64,000 nucleotides of DNA, taken from NCBI RefSeq assembly GCF_024584515.1, contig NZ_CP102173.1, positions 434,001 to 498,000 on the forward strand. The letters run 5' to 3'. The translations under genes and the position numbers were made by a program. The notes under the pieces were generated by a model. The model searched no databases. It was not told where the DNA came from and worked only from the letters and a program-made list of their open reading frames with translations. This stretch comes from Aeromicrobium wangtongii (lineage in GTDB: Bacteria > Actinomycetota > Actinomycetes > Propionibacteriales > Nocardioidaceae). Below are positions 34,963-42,752 of the stretch, piece after piece. Numbering within the stretch: position 1 is the stretch's first letter; every line of letters starts with the position of its first letter.

Positions 34963-36204
34963 TCAGCCGATGCGCAGGTCCACGACGATCGGGCTGTGAT
35001 CGGACGGGATCGGCTGCGCCCTGTTGCCGTTGGCACCCAGCCGCTCGAAGTTGCGCCAGGCGTCGACACGCACCTTCCACGGGTCGACCCACACCTTGTC
35101 GATGTGGTTGCCCCACTTGACGCTCATGACGGGCTTGGTCTTGAAGCCCTGGTAGCTGCTCTGGTGCTGCCCCGTGACGTTGCGGGCCAGGTCGAAGGCG
35201 TCGTAGTGCTTGACGGCGTGCAGCGGCGGACGGACGGAGTCGCTGGGCTTGGTCTCACGGTGCGAGTTGATGTCGCCGGCGTAGACGACCGGCAGTCGCT
35301 TGGCGTTGACCTGCTTGATCGAGGCAATCATGTGGTTGACCTCGGCACGCCGGTAGTCGGCGGAGGCCTTGGTCTTGCCGGTGACGGTGTGCAGGCTGAC
35401 CATCAGGACGCTGCGTCCCGTGGTCCGCTCGACGAGCTCGGCCCAGACGGCGTAGCGGCAGCCACCACCGTGGCGTCCGAGGAAGATCTCACCGGTCGCA
35501 CCGGCCGGATCGGACGAGACGCGGCACTTGGTGACCGGATCGGTCGCCGGCTTGAAGCTGACCGGTGGGGTCGTCGCCCCGGGGACCTCGAAGCGTGCGG
35601 CGTTGTACCAGATCTGCTTGGCGCTGAAGTCGACCGCAAGGGTGTACCCGGGCAGCACGTCGAGGTTGTCGGCCTCCTGGGTGGCGATCACGTCGGCACC
35701 GGAGGACGTTGCGCGCTCCCACACGGCGGGCTGGCGCGAGATCCACGGGTAGCCGTTGTCGCCGCACACCCGGCTGCAGACGTTGTAGGTCATGACGCGC
35801 ATCGGCATGAGGCCGGTCGAGGGACCCGGCCGCAAGATCGTGGTGCGGCCCACGACGGCCGACTTCGGGCCGTGCTTCTTGCCGTTGACGCCACGGACCT
35901 GGAAGAAGTAGTCCTTGCCGCGGATGAGCTTCTTGATCCTGGTCTTGCTCGACTTCTGGACGTACTTCTTGGCCTTCTTCATCGAGGAGTACCGGGACAC
36001 GAAGATCTCGTACTTCTTGGCGTGCCGGGCATCGGGCCAGTCCAGCGAGAGGCTGGTCCGGTTGGACTTGCGGTCGTAGTCGGCCTTGACGAAGGACACG
36101 AGCGCGACCTTGGCCGGCTTCTTCGCGGCGGCGCTTGCCGGCATGGCCTGCAGCCCGGTGAGGACCAGGAAGCCGACGATAACGGCCACAAGAGATTTAC
36201 GCAT
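34963..36204 (-). CDS. Secreted FN3 + endonuclease/exonuclease/phosphatase-family protein
   Basis: 413 residues. A classic signal peptide (MRKSLVAVIVGFLVLTG, cleavage near ASAAA, about 26) is followed by one very basic FN3-like domain (Lys-rich, about 30-125) and an EEP domain (about 133-413: TYNVCSRVCG, ATQEAD, YAGDINSH, SDHSPIVVDL). The three-residue catalytic sets (Asn, Glu, Asp-x-Asn, Asp-His) are intact. It is likely an extracellular nuclease or phosphodiesterase with a polyanion-binding domain. Tandem paralog of the gene at 33292 with one FN3 domain fewer. Confidence 0.87.
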   Translation of the reverse strand: MRKSLVAVIVGFLVLTGLQAMPASAAAKKPAKVALVSFVKADYDRKSNRTSLSLDWPDARHAKKYEIFVSRYSSMKKAKKYVQKSSKTRIKKLIRGKDYFFQVRGVNGKKHGPKSAVVGRTTILRPGPSTGLMPMRVMTYNVCSRVCGDNGYPWISRQPAVWERATSSGADVIATQEADNLDVLPGYTLAVDFSAKQIWYNAARFEVPGATTPPVSFKPATDPVTKCRVSSDPAGATGEIFLGRHGGGCRYAVWAELVERTTGRSVLMVSLHTVTGKTKASADYRRAEVNHMIASIKQVNAKRLPVVYAGDINSHRETKPSDSVRPPLHAVKHYDAFDLARNVTGQHQSSYQGFKTKPVMSVKWGNHIDKVWVDPWKVRVDAWRNFERLGANGNRAQPIPSDHSPIVVDLRIG

Positions 36205-36330
36205 GGGGGAAACCCTAAGTCATCGCCACAGCCTGTTCGCGAGGCGTGGATCACACTGACTGCGTGTCGGTCGTCTCCCCGTGCCGTCCGCAGGCTGCTG
36301 CCGCGGCCTCGGGAGTCGTAGGCTCGTCGT

Positions 36331-37260
36331 GTGGAAGTACTCGCAGAGGTCGTCCGTTCAGGGCTCGTGGAGAGCCGTCACCGTGGCGTGGCCGTACGGG
36401 TGGACCCGTCCGGCGAGGTCGTGTGGTCGCTGGGCGACCCCGGGACGGTGATCTTCCCGCGGTCGGCGAACAAGCCGATCCAGGCGATGGGCATGCTGCG
36501 GGCGGGCCTGCCGCTGGACGGGCGACTGCTCGCCCTCGCGTCGGCGAGCCACTCCGGTGAGCCGTTCCATCTCGACGCCGTGCGCGAGATCCTCGCCCTG
36601 GCCGGGCTCGACGAGTCGGCGCTGCAGACGCCGCCGTCCTATCCGTTGGACCCCCACGTGCACGCCGACCTGCTGCGCGCCGGCGGCGTCCGCGCACCGA
36701 TCCTGATGGACTGCTCGGGCAAGCACGCCGCGATGCTGCTCACCAGCGTCGTCAACGACTGGGACGTCCGGACCTACCTGGCGCCCGACCACCCGGTGCA
36801 GCAGATCATCACCGAGACCTTCACCGAGCTGACCGACGGTCCTCCCTCGACGATCGGTACCGACGGCTGCGGTGCCCCCTTGCTCGCGACACCGCTGCAG
36901 GAGCTCGCCCGGGCGATCGGTCGCATCGTGCAGGAGCCTGCGGGCTCGCCCGGCCAGCGGCTGCGCGCCGCGATGATCGCGCACCCCGAGTACGTCAGCG
37001 GCACGGGTCGCGCCGAGCGGGCGCTCATGGAGGCCGTCCCCGGGCTGGTCGCCAAGTCCGGCGCCGAGAGCGTCTACGTCGTGGCGCTGGCCGATGGCTC
37101 GGCGTTCGCGCTGAAGATCGAGGACGGGGCCGAGCGTCCGCTCTACGCGGTCATGGGCCGGATGCTCGAGCTGGCCGGCGTGGAGGCGGACCTGCTGCGT
37201 GAACGCCCCGTCGTCCTGGGTGGCGACCGGCCCGTCGGTGAGGTCAGGACGACCTTCTGA
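36331..37260 (+). CDS. Asparaginase (actinobacterial AnsA-like, PF06089 type)
   Basis: 309 residues. GTG start preceded 7 bp upstream by TAGGCT (36319-36324), hence probably leaderless. Conserved blocks ESRHRGVAVRVD, FPRSANKPIQAM, SASHSGEPFH and MDCSGKHAAML are those of this family, which is distinct from E. coli asparaginases and hydrolyses asparagine in the cytoplasm (by family assignment). It stands alone upstream of the XRE-hbhA block. Confidence 0.88.
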   Translation: MEVLAEVVRSGLVESRHRGVAVRVDPSGEVVWSLGDPGTVIFPRSANKPIQAMGMLRAGLPLDGRLLALASASHSGEPFHLDAVREILALAGLDESALQTPPSYPLDPHVHADLLRAGGVRAPILMDCSGKHAAMLLTSVVNDWDVRTYLAPDHPVQQIITETFTELTDGPPSTIGTDGCGAPLLATPLQELARAIGRIVQEPAGSPGQRLRAAMIAHPEYVSGTGRAERALMEAVPGLVAKSGAESVYVVALADGSAFALKIEDGAERPLYAVMGRMLELAGVEADLLRERPVVLGGDRPVGEVRTTF

Positions 37261-37310
37261 GCCGCGGGAAACCGCCGTGTAACCGGCTGTGACAGGGGTC
37301 GCAAACTGAT

Positions 37311-37339
37311 TTGCTTGCATTTGCTAACTTTTGCAAGCA
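37311..37339 (+). promoter_or_regulatory. Promoter with inverted-repeat operator before the XRE-hbhA genes
   Basis: TTGCTTGCA (37311-37319) and TTGCAAGCA (37331-37339) contain the inverted 8-mers TGCTTGCA / TGCAAGCA and flank a -10 box TAACTT (37325-37330). Such flanking of the promoter by half-sites suits autoregulation by the downstream XRE repressor. Confidence 0.6.
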
Positions 37340-37349
37340 CACTGGAGGC

Positions 37350-37760
37350 ATGGCCAAGTTGAACATGCAGAGAACCGTCGAAGGGCTGGGCGAATACCTG
37401 CGTGAGCAGAGGGGCCAGGCACAGATGTCGCTGCGACAGCTGGCAGAGCTGGCGGATGTCTCCAATCCGTACCTCAGCCAGATCGAGCGAGGCCTGCGCC
37501 GCCCGTCGGCAGAAGTCCTGCAGCAGATCGCCAAGGCGCTCAGGATCTCGGCCGAGTCGCTCTACGTTCGCGCCGGCATCCTCGATGCCGATGAGAGCGG
37601 AGCGCGCATGGTCGAGGACGCCATCGCCCTCGACCCGCAACTCACCGAGCGTCAGAAGACCGCACTGCTCGACATCTATCGCTCCTTCGTCGGCACCGAG
37701 GAAGCGACCGACACCGAGCTGGCCGCGACAGTGACAGAAGCCAACCAGGAGGAAAAATGA
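37350..37760 (+). CDS. XRE-family regulator upstream of hbhA (Rv0474-like)
   Basis: 136 residues from ATG 37350 with GGAGG at 37344; a longer frame from 37311 would start within the operator. A lambda-repressor-type helix-turn-helix occupies about 15-70 (SLRQLAELADVSNPYLSQIERGLRRPS), followed by an acidic helical tail. It overlaps the HbhA-like gene by 4 bp (ATGA), so both are co-translated. The same pair occurs in mycobacteria (Rv0474-hbhA). It probably represses its own promoter through the flanking inverted repeat. Confidence 0.9.
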   Translation: MAKLNMQRTVEGLGEYLREQRGQAQMSLRQLAELADVSNPYLSQIERGLRRPSAEVLQQIAKALRISAESLYVRAGILDADESGARMVEDAIALDPQLTERQKTALLDIYRSFVGTEEATDTELAATVTEANQEEK

Positions 37761-38539
37761 CCACCATCACCGACACGATCACCACGCAGGTCAAGTCGCT
37801 CGTCGACGACGTGCGCAGCCTGCCTGAGACCGTCAAGAGCATCGACGTCGCCGACCTGCAGAAGCAGGCCCAGGAGCTGGCGCAGACCGCTCTCGGCACC
37901 GCGACCACGACGTACGCCGAGTTCGCCAAGAAGAGCGAGGGCTTCGTCAACCTGGCCAAGGGCCTCACGATCGACGACATCCGCAAGTCCGCTGACGGCT
38001 TCTTCGACAAGGCCGAGGACAGCGTCGAGGACGTCGTCGACGACGTCACCAAGCAGGCCAAGGGCTTCGCTGCCGACGCGCAGAAGCTGGCCTTCGACTA
38101 CGTGTCGGTCGCCAAGGCGCAGGTCACCCGGGTGACCTCGAAGGCCCCGACCACGGCTCGCAAGGCTGCCGAGAAGGTCGACACGACGGTCAAGAAGACC
38201 CCCGAGCCGGCCAAGCGCACCTCCGCCCCGGCTGCCAAGAAGACGACCGCCAAGAAGGCTCCGGCCAAGAAGGCTCCCGCGAAGGCGGCTGCCAAGAAGA
38301 CCGCTGCCAAGACGACCACGGCCGCCAAGAAGACCACGCCGGCCAAGAAGACCACCGCCGCCAAGAAGACGACACCGGCCAAGAAGACGACCGCTGCAGC
38401 GAGCAAGACCGCCGCCTCGACGTCGACCGCCGCCAAGAAGGCGCCCGCCAAGGCCGCTTCCGCGCAGAAGGCCCCGGCGAACGCTGCTCCGGCCGCCAAG
38501 CAGGACACCACGTCGCAGACGTCGTCCTCGAACAGCTGA
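37757..38539 (+). CDS. hbhA: Heparin-binding hemagglutinin-like protein (HbhA family)
   Basis: 260 residues. The N-terminal half (1-115) is a charged helical, apolipoprotein-like domain. The C-terminal half (about 135-245) is a low-complexity Lys-Ala-Pro-Thr repeat (AAKKTT, APAKKAP, TPAKKTT units), the heparin- and DNA-binding module of mycobacterial HbhA, though longer here than in M. tuberculosis. No signal peptide is seen, as in HbhA. It may act as surface adhesin or bind nucleic acid or polyphosphate. A very strong terminator follows. Confidence 0.88.
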   Translation: MTTITDTITTQVKSLVDDVRSLPETVKSIDVADLQKQAQELAQTALGTATTTYAEFAKKSEGFVNLAKGLTIDDIRKSADGFFDKAEDSVEDVVDDVTKQAKGFAADAQKLAFDYVSVAKAQVTRVTSKAPTTARKAAEKVDTTVKKTPEPAKRTSAPAAKKTTAKKAPAKKAPAKAAAKKTAAKTTTAAKKTTPAKKTTAAKKTTPAKKTTAAASKTAASTSTAAKKAPAKAASAQKAPANAAPAAKQDTTSQTSSSNS

Positions 38540-38551
38540 CCTGACGCATTT

Positions 38552-38589
38552 CACGAGAGGCGGACCCCGACGGGGGTCCGCCTCTCGTG
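38552..38589 (+). terminator. Strong hairpin terminator after hbhA
   Basis: A perfect 17-bp stem with GACG loop starts 13 bp after the hbhA stop; only a short TTCC tail follows. Confidence 0.8.
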
Positions 38590-38609
38590 CTTCCCGGTAG
38601 CCTTCGGTC

Positions 38610-38876
38610 ATGTTCGAAGTCCAGGGTGGCCTGATGATGATCTTGTCGATCGTGCTGTTCGTGGCCAAGGCGTTCGCCCTGGTCGACTGCGTGGGTCGCA
38701 GTGCCGCGCAGCTCGACGGGCTGGACACGCTGCCCAAGCGAACCTGGCTGATCATCCTGTCGCTGGCGGTGCTGGCGCACGTCTTGTTCTGGTACCCGCT
38801 GGGGCTGCTGAACCTGGTCGGCACCGTGGCGGCGCTGGTCTACCTCGCGCAGGTGCGCGGCTCGATCAGCCGCTGA
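38610..38876 (+). CDS. DUF2516 small membrane protein (Rv0476-like)
   Basis: 88 residues, with membrane helices at about 8-25 and 48-70 and a terminal Val/Ala-rich segment. A short loop KRTWL joins the helices (PKRTWLIILSLAVLAHV). It occupies the place after hbhA seen in mycobacteria. Function unknown. It lies beyond the hbhA terminator, so it is probably transcribed separately, with TAGCCT (38598-38603) giving a possible leaderless start. Confidence 0.8.
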   Translation: MFEVQGGLMMILSIVLFVAKAFALVDCVGRSAAQLDGLDTLPKRTWLIILSLAVLAHVLFWYPLGLLNLVGTVAALVYLAQVRGSISR

Positions 38877-38897
38877 TCCCCGTCCTGCCCCCGCGGG

Positions 38898-39191
38898 TCA
38901 GCGTGGGCGGGCGGGGTGCAGCCAGCGGGTGATGATGCGCCGCAGGTCGGCCAGGTCGGTGTCGGGGTCGACCTCGGGGTGGGTCGCCCGGACCGTCCGG
39001 TAGCCGGCGACCAGCCCGCACAGCCAGCGAGCGATGTCGTCGGCCCGCAGCTCGGTGTCGATGTGACGGTCGCGGATCGCCTCGGCGCCGAGGCGCGCGA
39101 ACGTCTGCTCGGTGTCGTGGTCGACGGGGGTGGTCGGGTCTGCCGCGAGGTGGTCGATCAGCTCGAGGAGCTGGTCCCAGGCCGATTCCAT
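38898..39191 (-). CDS. Hypothetical protein, possibly TetR C-terminal-like fragment
   Basis: 97 residues, helical and acidic, without signal peptide or known motif. The segment DIARWLCGLVAGYRTVRATHPEV resembles ligand-domain helices of TetR-type proteins, but no DNA-binding domain is present, so this is only a suggestion. Divergent from alkB, convergent with the DUF2516 gene. Confidence 0.55.
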   Translation of the reverse strand: MESAWDQLLELIDHLAADPTTPVDHDTEQTFARLGAEAIRDRHIDTELRADDIARWLCGLVAGYRTVRATHPEVDPDTDLADLRRIITRWLHPARPR

Positions 39192-39252
39192 GGGGTGAGC
39201 CTAGTGGGTTCACGGGGTAGAACATGTGTTCGATCGGACGTATGCTCGGAGC

Positions 39253-39876
39253 ATGTCGGATTACTACCAAGGGTCGCTGCTGGACGCCGGGCAGCAGCCG
39301 GTCATCGGCGAGCTGCGGCCGACGCGCACGAACCTGACCCGCGGCGCCTGGGTGGACTCCTGCCCGGGGTGGATCACCGGCTCGGACGAGCTGTTCCTGC
39401 GCCTGCAGAACGATGTGCCGTGGCGGGCCGAGAGCCGCGAGATGTACGACCGGGTGGTCGACGTGCCGCGGCTCCTGTCGTTCTACGGAGCCCGCGACCG
39501 GTTGCCCGATCCGCTGCTGGAGCAGATGCGCGACCGGCTGAGCGCGCACTACGCCGACGAGCTGGGGGAGCCGTTCGTGACCGCCGGGCTGTGCAACTAC
39601 CGCGACGGCAACGACAGCGTCGCCTGGCACGGTGACCGCATCGGTCGCAGCCGTGAGCAGGACACCATGGTCGCGATCGTCTCGATCGGTGCCGCGCGCC
39701 GGCTGTCGCTGCGTCCGCGTGGAGGCGGCGAGCAGATCGGGTTCTCCCTGGGCCATGGCGACCTGGTGGTGATGGGCGGCTCGTGCCAGCGCACCTGGGA
39801 CCACGCGATCCTGAAGACCGCCCGCCCCGTCGGCGCCCGCATCAGCATCCAGTTCCGCCCCCGCGGCGTCCTCTGA
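39253..39876 (+). CDS. alkB: AlkB-type alpha-ketoglutarate-dependent dioxygenase
   Basis: 207 residues from ATG 39253, leaderless by TATGCT at 39241-39246. The iron triad is His126, Asp128 (WHGDRIG) and His184 (TWDHAI), with oxoglutarate-binding arginines near 196 and 202 (ARISIQFRPR). It removes alkyl groups from damaged bases by oxidation. It stands as a single gene; the downstream region is filled with palindromic repeats. Confidence 0.92.
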   Translation: MSDYYQGSLLDAGQQPVIGELRPTRTNLTRGAWVDSCPGWITGSDELFLRLQNDVPWRAESREMYDRVVDVPRLLSFYGARDRLPDPLLEQMRDRLSAHYADELGEPFVTAGLCNYRDGNDSVAWHGDRIGRSREQDTMVAIVSIGAARRLSLRPRGGGEQIGFSLGHGDLVVMGGSCQRTWDHAILKTARPVGARISIQFRPRGVL

Positions 39877-39884
39877 CCCCGGCA

Positions 39885-39938
39885 GGGCGGTGCCTGAGCC
39901 ACCTGTCCACGCGGTGGGCGGTGCCTGAGCCACCTGTC
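39885..39938. repeat. Two direct copies of a 23-bp GGTGCCTGAGCCACC repeat
   Basis: The same 23 bp occurs at 39885-39907 and 39916-39938, each containing an imperfect palindrome GGTGCCTGAGCCACC. It starts 9 bp past the alkB stop and recurs in related form at 40524-40604 on the other side of the decayed gene. Confidence 0.8.
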
Positions 39939-40054
39939 AGGGGTGCCGATGCGTGGCTCTGCCACCGCCTCCACAGGTGACGCGCAGCGAGGTCGCGTCC
40001 ACAGGTGTCGAGCAGCCACTGGGCGGCGCTGAACGGTCGAGATGCACTGGCCTG

Positions 40055-40520
40055 ATGGCACCCCGACCACGTATCCCGGAGTCTCTGCGCGGACGACCGT
40101 TCTCCCGCCGCGAGGCGCTCGCCGCCGGCATGACCTCACGCCAGCTCGACGGCAAGCACCTGCGCAGACTCTTCCCTCAGGTGTACGTCGAGCGCGATCA
40201 CGTGATGACGGCCGATGACTGGGTCCTCGCGGCGACCCTGGCCATGCCCGACCGCGCCCACCTGAGCCACGTGTCACGCATCCGGGCACTCGGGCTGGAC
40301 ACCGGCGATCTGTGGCCCGTCCACTTCACCGTGGCTGGGGATCTTCATCTGGACATGGATGGTGTCTTCCTGCACCGCACGGAGGTCCTGCCACTGCTGG
40401 ATGCCCGGGCCATGTCGGTGACCGAGTCGGAGGTGCGGACGCGGCTGCAGGTCGCCGGGCTGCCGCGACCGGAGGTCAACGTGGAGCTCCGGGTGGACGG
40501 CGAGCTGTCGGCCGCAACGA
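40055..40520 (+). pseudogene. Decayed DUF559/AbiEi-antitoxin-like gene
   Basis: From ATG 40055 the product begins like the N-terminal domain of a common Nocardioidaceae family (FSRREALAAGMTSRQLDG, then RLFPQVYV and HLSHVSRIRALGL) that normally continues into a DUF559 nuclease-fold domain. After VFLHRTEVLP the chain jumps to SESEVRTRLQVAGLPRPEVN-like sequence, so a middle part of roughly 60 residues appears deleted in frame. The nuclease-like domain is lost just after VDGEL, where the palindromic repeat begins. The frame then runs on through the repeat and antisense to typA. I judge it a remnant, not a working gene. Confidence 0.65.
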
Positions 40521-40523
40521 GAA

Positions 40524-40604
40524 GAGCGGTGGCCCAGCCACGCATCCGAGGCTGGATGCGTGGCCGAGCCACCGCTCATCGAAGGGACAGGTGGCTGAGC
40601 CACC
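40524..40604. repeat. Large palindrome plus GGTGGCTGAGCCACC between remnant gene and typA
   Basis: Arms 40524-40547 and 40554-40577 (24 bp each, two mismatches, 6-bp loop) form one hairpin; a perfect short palindrome GGTGGCT-G-AGCCACC at 40590-40604 ends 10 bp before the typA stop. Both may serve as terminator for typA and belong to the same repeat family as 39885-39938. Confidence 0.8.
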
Positions 40605-40614
40605 GCCCCTGGGG

Positions 40615-42480
40615 TTACTTCTTGCCGCGGTTGGCGCGGTTGCGCTCGGTGGCGTCCAGGATGATCTTGCGGATGCGGACGTTCGCCGGGGTGACCTCGA
40701 CGCACTCGTCCTCGCGGCAGAACTCCAGGCACTGCTCGAGCGACAGCTTGCGCGGCGGCACGAGCTTCTCGAACTCATCGGCGTTGGAGCGGACGTTGGT
40801 CTGCTTCTTCTCGCGGACGATGTTGATGTCCATGTCGTCGGCGCGTGAGTTCTCGCCGACGATCATGCCCTCGTACACCTCGGTGCCCGGCTCGATGAAC
40901 AGCGTGCCGCGCTCCTGGATGTTCGTCATCGCGTAGGACGTCGCAGCGCCCGCGCGGTCCGAGACCAGCGAGCCCGACGGGCGGGTCGAGATCTCGCCGG
41001 CCCAGGGCTCGTAGCTCTCGAACGTCTGGTGCGCGATACCGGTGCCGCGGGTGTCGGTCAGGAACTCGGTGCGGAAGCCGATCAGGCCACGAGCCGGGAC
41101 GATGAACTCCATGCGGACCCAGCCGGTGCCGTGGTTGATCATCTGCTCCATGCGACCGCGACGGACGGCCAGCAGCTGGGTGATCGCGCCGAGGTACTCC
41201 TCGGGGGCGTCGATCGTCAGGCGCTCCATCGGCTCGTGCACCTTGCCGTCGACCTCCTTGGTGACGACCTGGGGCTTGCCGACGGTGAGCTCGTAGCCCT
41301 CGCGACGCATCTGCTCGACCAGGATGGCCAGCGCGAGCTCGCCACGGCCCTGGACCTCCCACGCGTCGGGACGATCGGTGTCGACGACCTTCAGCGACAC
41401 GTTGCCGATGAGCTCGCGGTCGAGGCGGTCCTTGACCAGGCGCGCGGTGACCTTGGTGCCCTTCTCGCGTCCGGCGAGCGGCGATGTGTTGGTGCCGATC
41501 GTCATCGAGATGGCGGGCTGGTCGACCGTGATCAGCGGCAGCGCGACCGGGTTGTCGGGATCGGCCAGCGTCTCGCCGATCATGATGTCCGGGATGCCGG
41601 CGATGGCGACGATGTCGCCGGGGCCGGCGCTCTCGCCGGGCACGCGCTCGAGCTCCTTGGTGACCAGCAGCTCGGTGATCTTGACCTTCTCGACGGTTCC
41701 GTCGACCTTCATCCACGCGACCTGGGAGCCCTTCTTCAGGGTCCCCTCCTTCACGCGGACGAGGGCCAGACGGCCGAGGAACGGCGAGGCGTCGAGGTTC
41801 GTGACGTGCGCCTGCAGCGGCGCGCCCTCGGTGTACTCGGGGGCCGGGACGGCCTCCATGATGGTCTGGAACAGCGGGATGAGGTTCTCGCTGTCGGGCA
41901 GGCCGCCGTCCTCGGGCTTGTTCAGCGAGGCGCGGCCGGCGCGAGCCGAGGCGTAGACGACGGGGAAGTCGAGGGCGTCCTCGCTGGCGCCGTCCTCGAG
42001 CAGGTCGAGGAACAGCTCGTAGGTCTCGTCGACGATCTCGCTGATGCGCGAGTCGGGGCGGTCGACCTTGTTGACGACCAGGACGACGGGCATCTTGGCC
42101 GCGAGGGCCTTGCGCAGCACGAAGCGGGTCTGGGGCAGCGGGCCCTCGGACGCGTCGACCAGCAGGATCACGGCGTCGACCATGGACAGGCCGCGCTCGA
42201 CCTCACCGCCGAAGTCGGCGTGGCCGGGGGTGTCGATGATGTTGATCGTCACGCCGCCCTCGGGGGAGCCGGGGCCGTTGTAGCGGACCGCGGTGTTCTT
42301 CGCGAGGATCGTGATGCCCTTCTCGCGCTCCAGATCTCCCGAGTCCATGGCACGTTCGGCAAGCAGGTGGTGCTCGTCGAAGTGCCCCTGCTGCTGGAGC
42401 ATGGCGTCAACCAGGGTGGTCTTCCCGTGGTCGACGTGGGCGACGATTGCGACATTGCGCAGGTCGGAGCGAATGGGCAT
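40615..42480 (-). CDS. typA: Translational GTPase TypA/BipA
   Basis: 621 residues. G1 AHVDHGKTT (14-22), G3 [15 protein letters not shown]4 NKVDRPDSR, and the BipA-specific C-terminal domain with [27 protein letters not shown] are present. It binds ribosomes and assists assembly and stress adaptation. It is a monocistronic gene divergent from the exporter at 42753. Confidence 0.96.
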   Translation of the reverse strand: MPIRSDLRNVAIVAHVDHGKTTLVDAMLQQQGHFDEHHLLAERAMDSGDLEREKGITILAKNTAVRYNGPGSPEGGVTINIIDTPGHADFGGEVERGLSMVDAVILLVDASEGPLPQTRFVLRKALAAKMPVVLVVNKVDRPDSRISEIVDETYELFLDLLEDGASEDALDFPVVYASARAGRASLNKPEDGGLPDSENLIPLFQTIMEAVPAPEYTEGAPLQAHVTNLDASPFLGRLALVRVKEGTLKKGSQVAWMKVDGTVEKVKITELLVTKELERVPGESAGPGDIVAIAGIPDIMIGETLADPDNPVALPLITVDQPAISMTIGTNTSPLAGREKGTKVTARLVKDRLDRELIGNVSLKVVDTDRPDAWEVQGRGELALAILVEQMRREGYELTVGKPQVVTKEVDGKVHEPMERLTIDAPEEYLGAITQLLAVRRGRMEQMINHGTGWVRMEFIVPARGLIGFRTEFLTDTRGTGIAHQTFESYEPWAGEISTRPSGSLVSDRAGAATSYAMTNIQERGTLFIEPGTEVYEGMIVGENSRADDMDINIVREKKQTNVRSNADEFEKLVPPRKLSLEQCLEFCREDECVEVTPANVRIRKIILDATERNRANRGKK

Positions 42481-42752
42481 GCGAAAAAAGTCCTAAGCGT
42501 GGGGAATGCTCACAATTCTGGAGCCTCCCCATTCTAGGGGGGCGCTGTGCGCGCGGACTAATCGCGTGACGCAGAACTCACGGTCCGTACGGCGCGGATT
42601 CCGTTTGGAGAAAGGTTGTACTAGCATTTCTGCGCCGCCACCGGCCTCGACGCCGAACGCCACACCACACACCAGTGCGACGACCTGCATCGCGCCCTGA
42701 CCAACATCCTCGCGGGCGACGCCCTCTGCCCGCGGACGAACCAGGAGTGCCC

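Noticed and set aside
32183..35116. Single 977-residue protein covering the guanylyltransferase and the region upstream
   Set aside because: Only the last 363 residues match a family; the rest is Arg/Pro-rich shadow sequence opposite codons of the nuclease gene.
38898..39191. TetR regulator
   Set aside because: Only a weak resemblance to ligand-domain helices and no DNA-binding domain.
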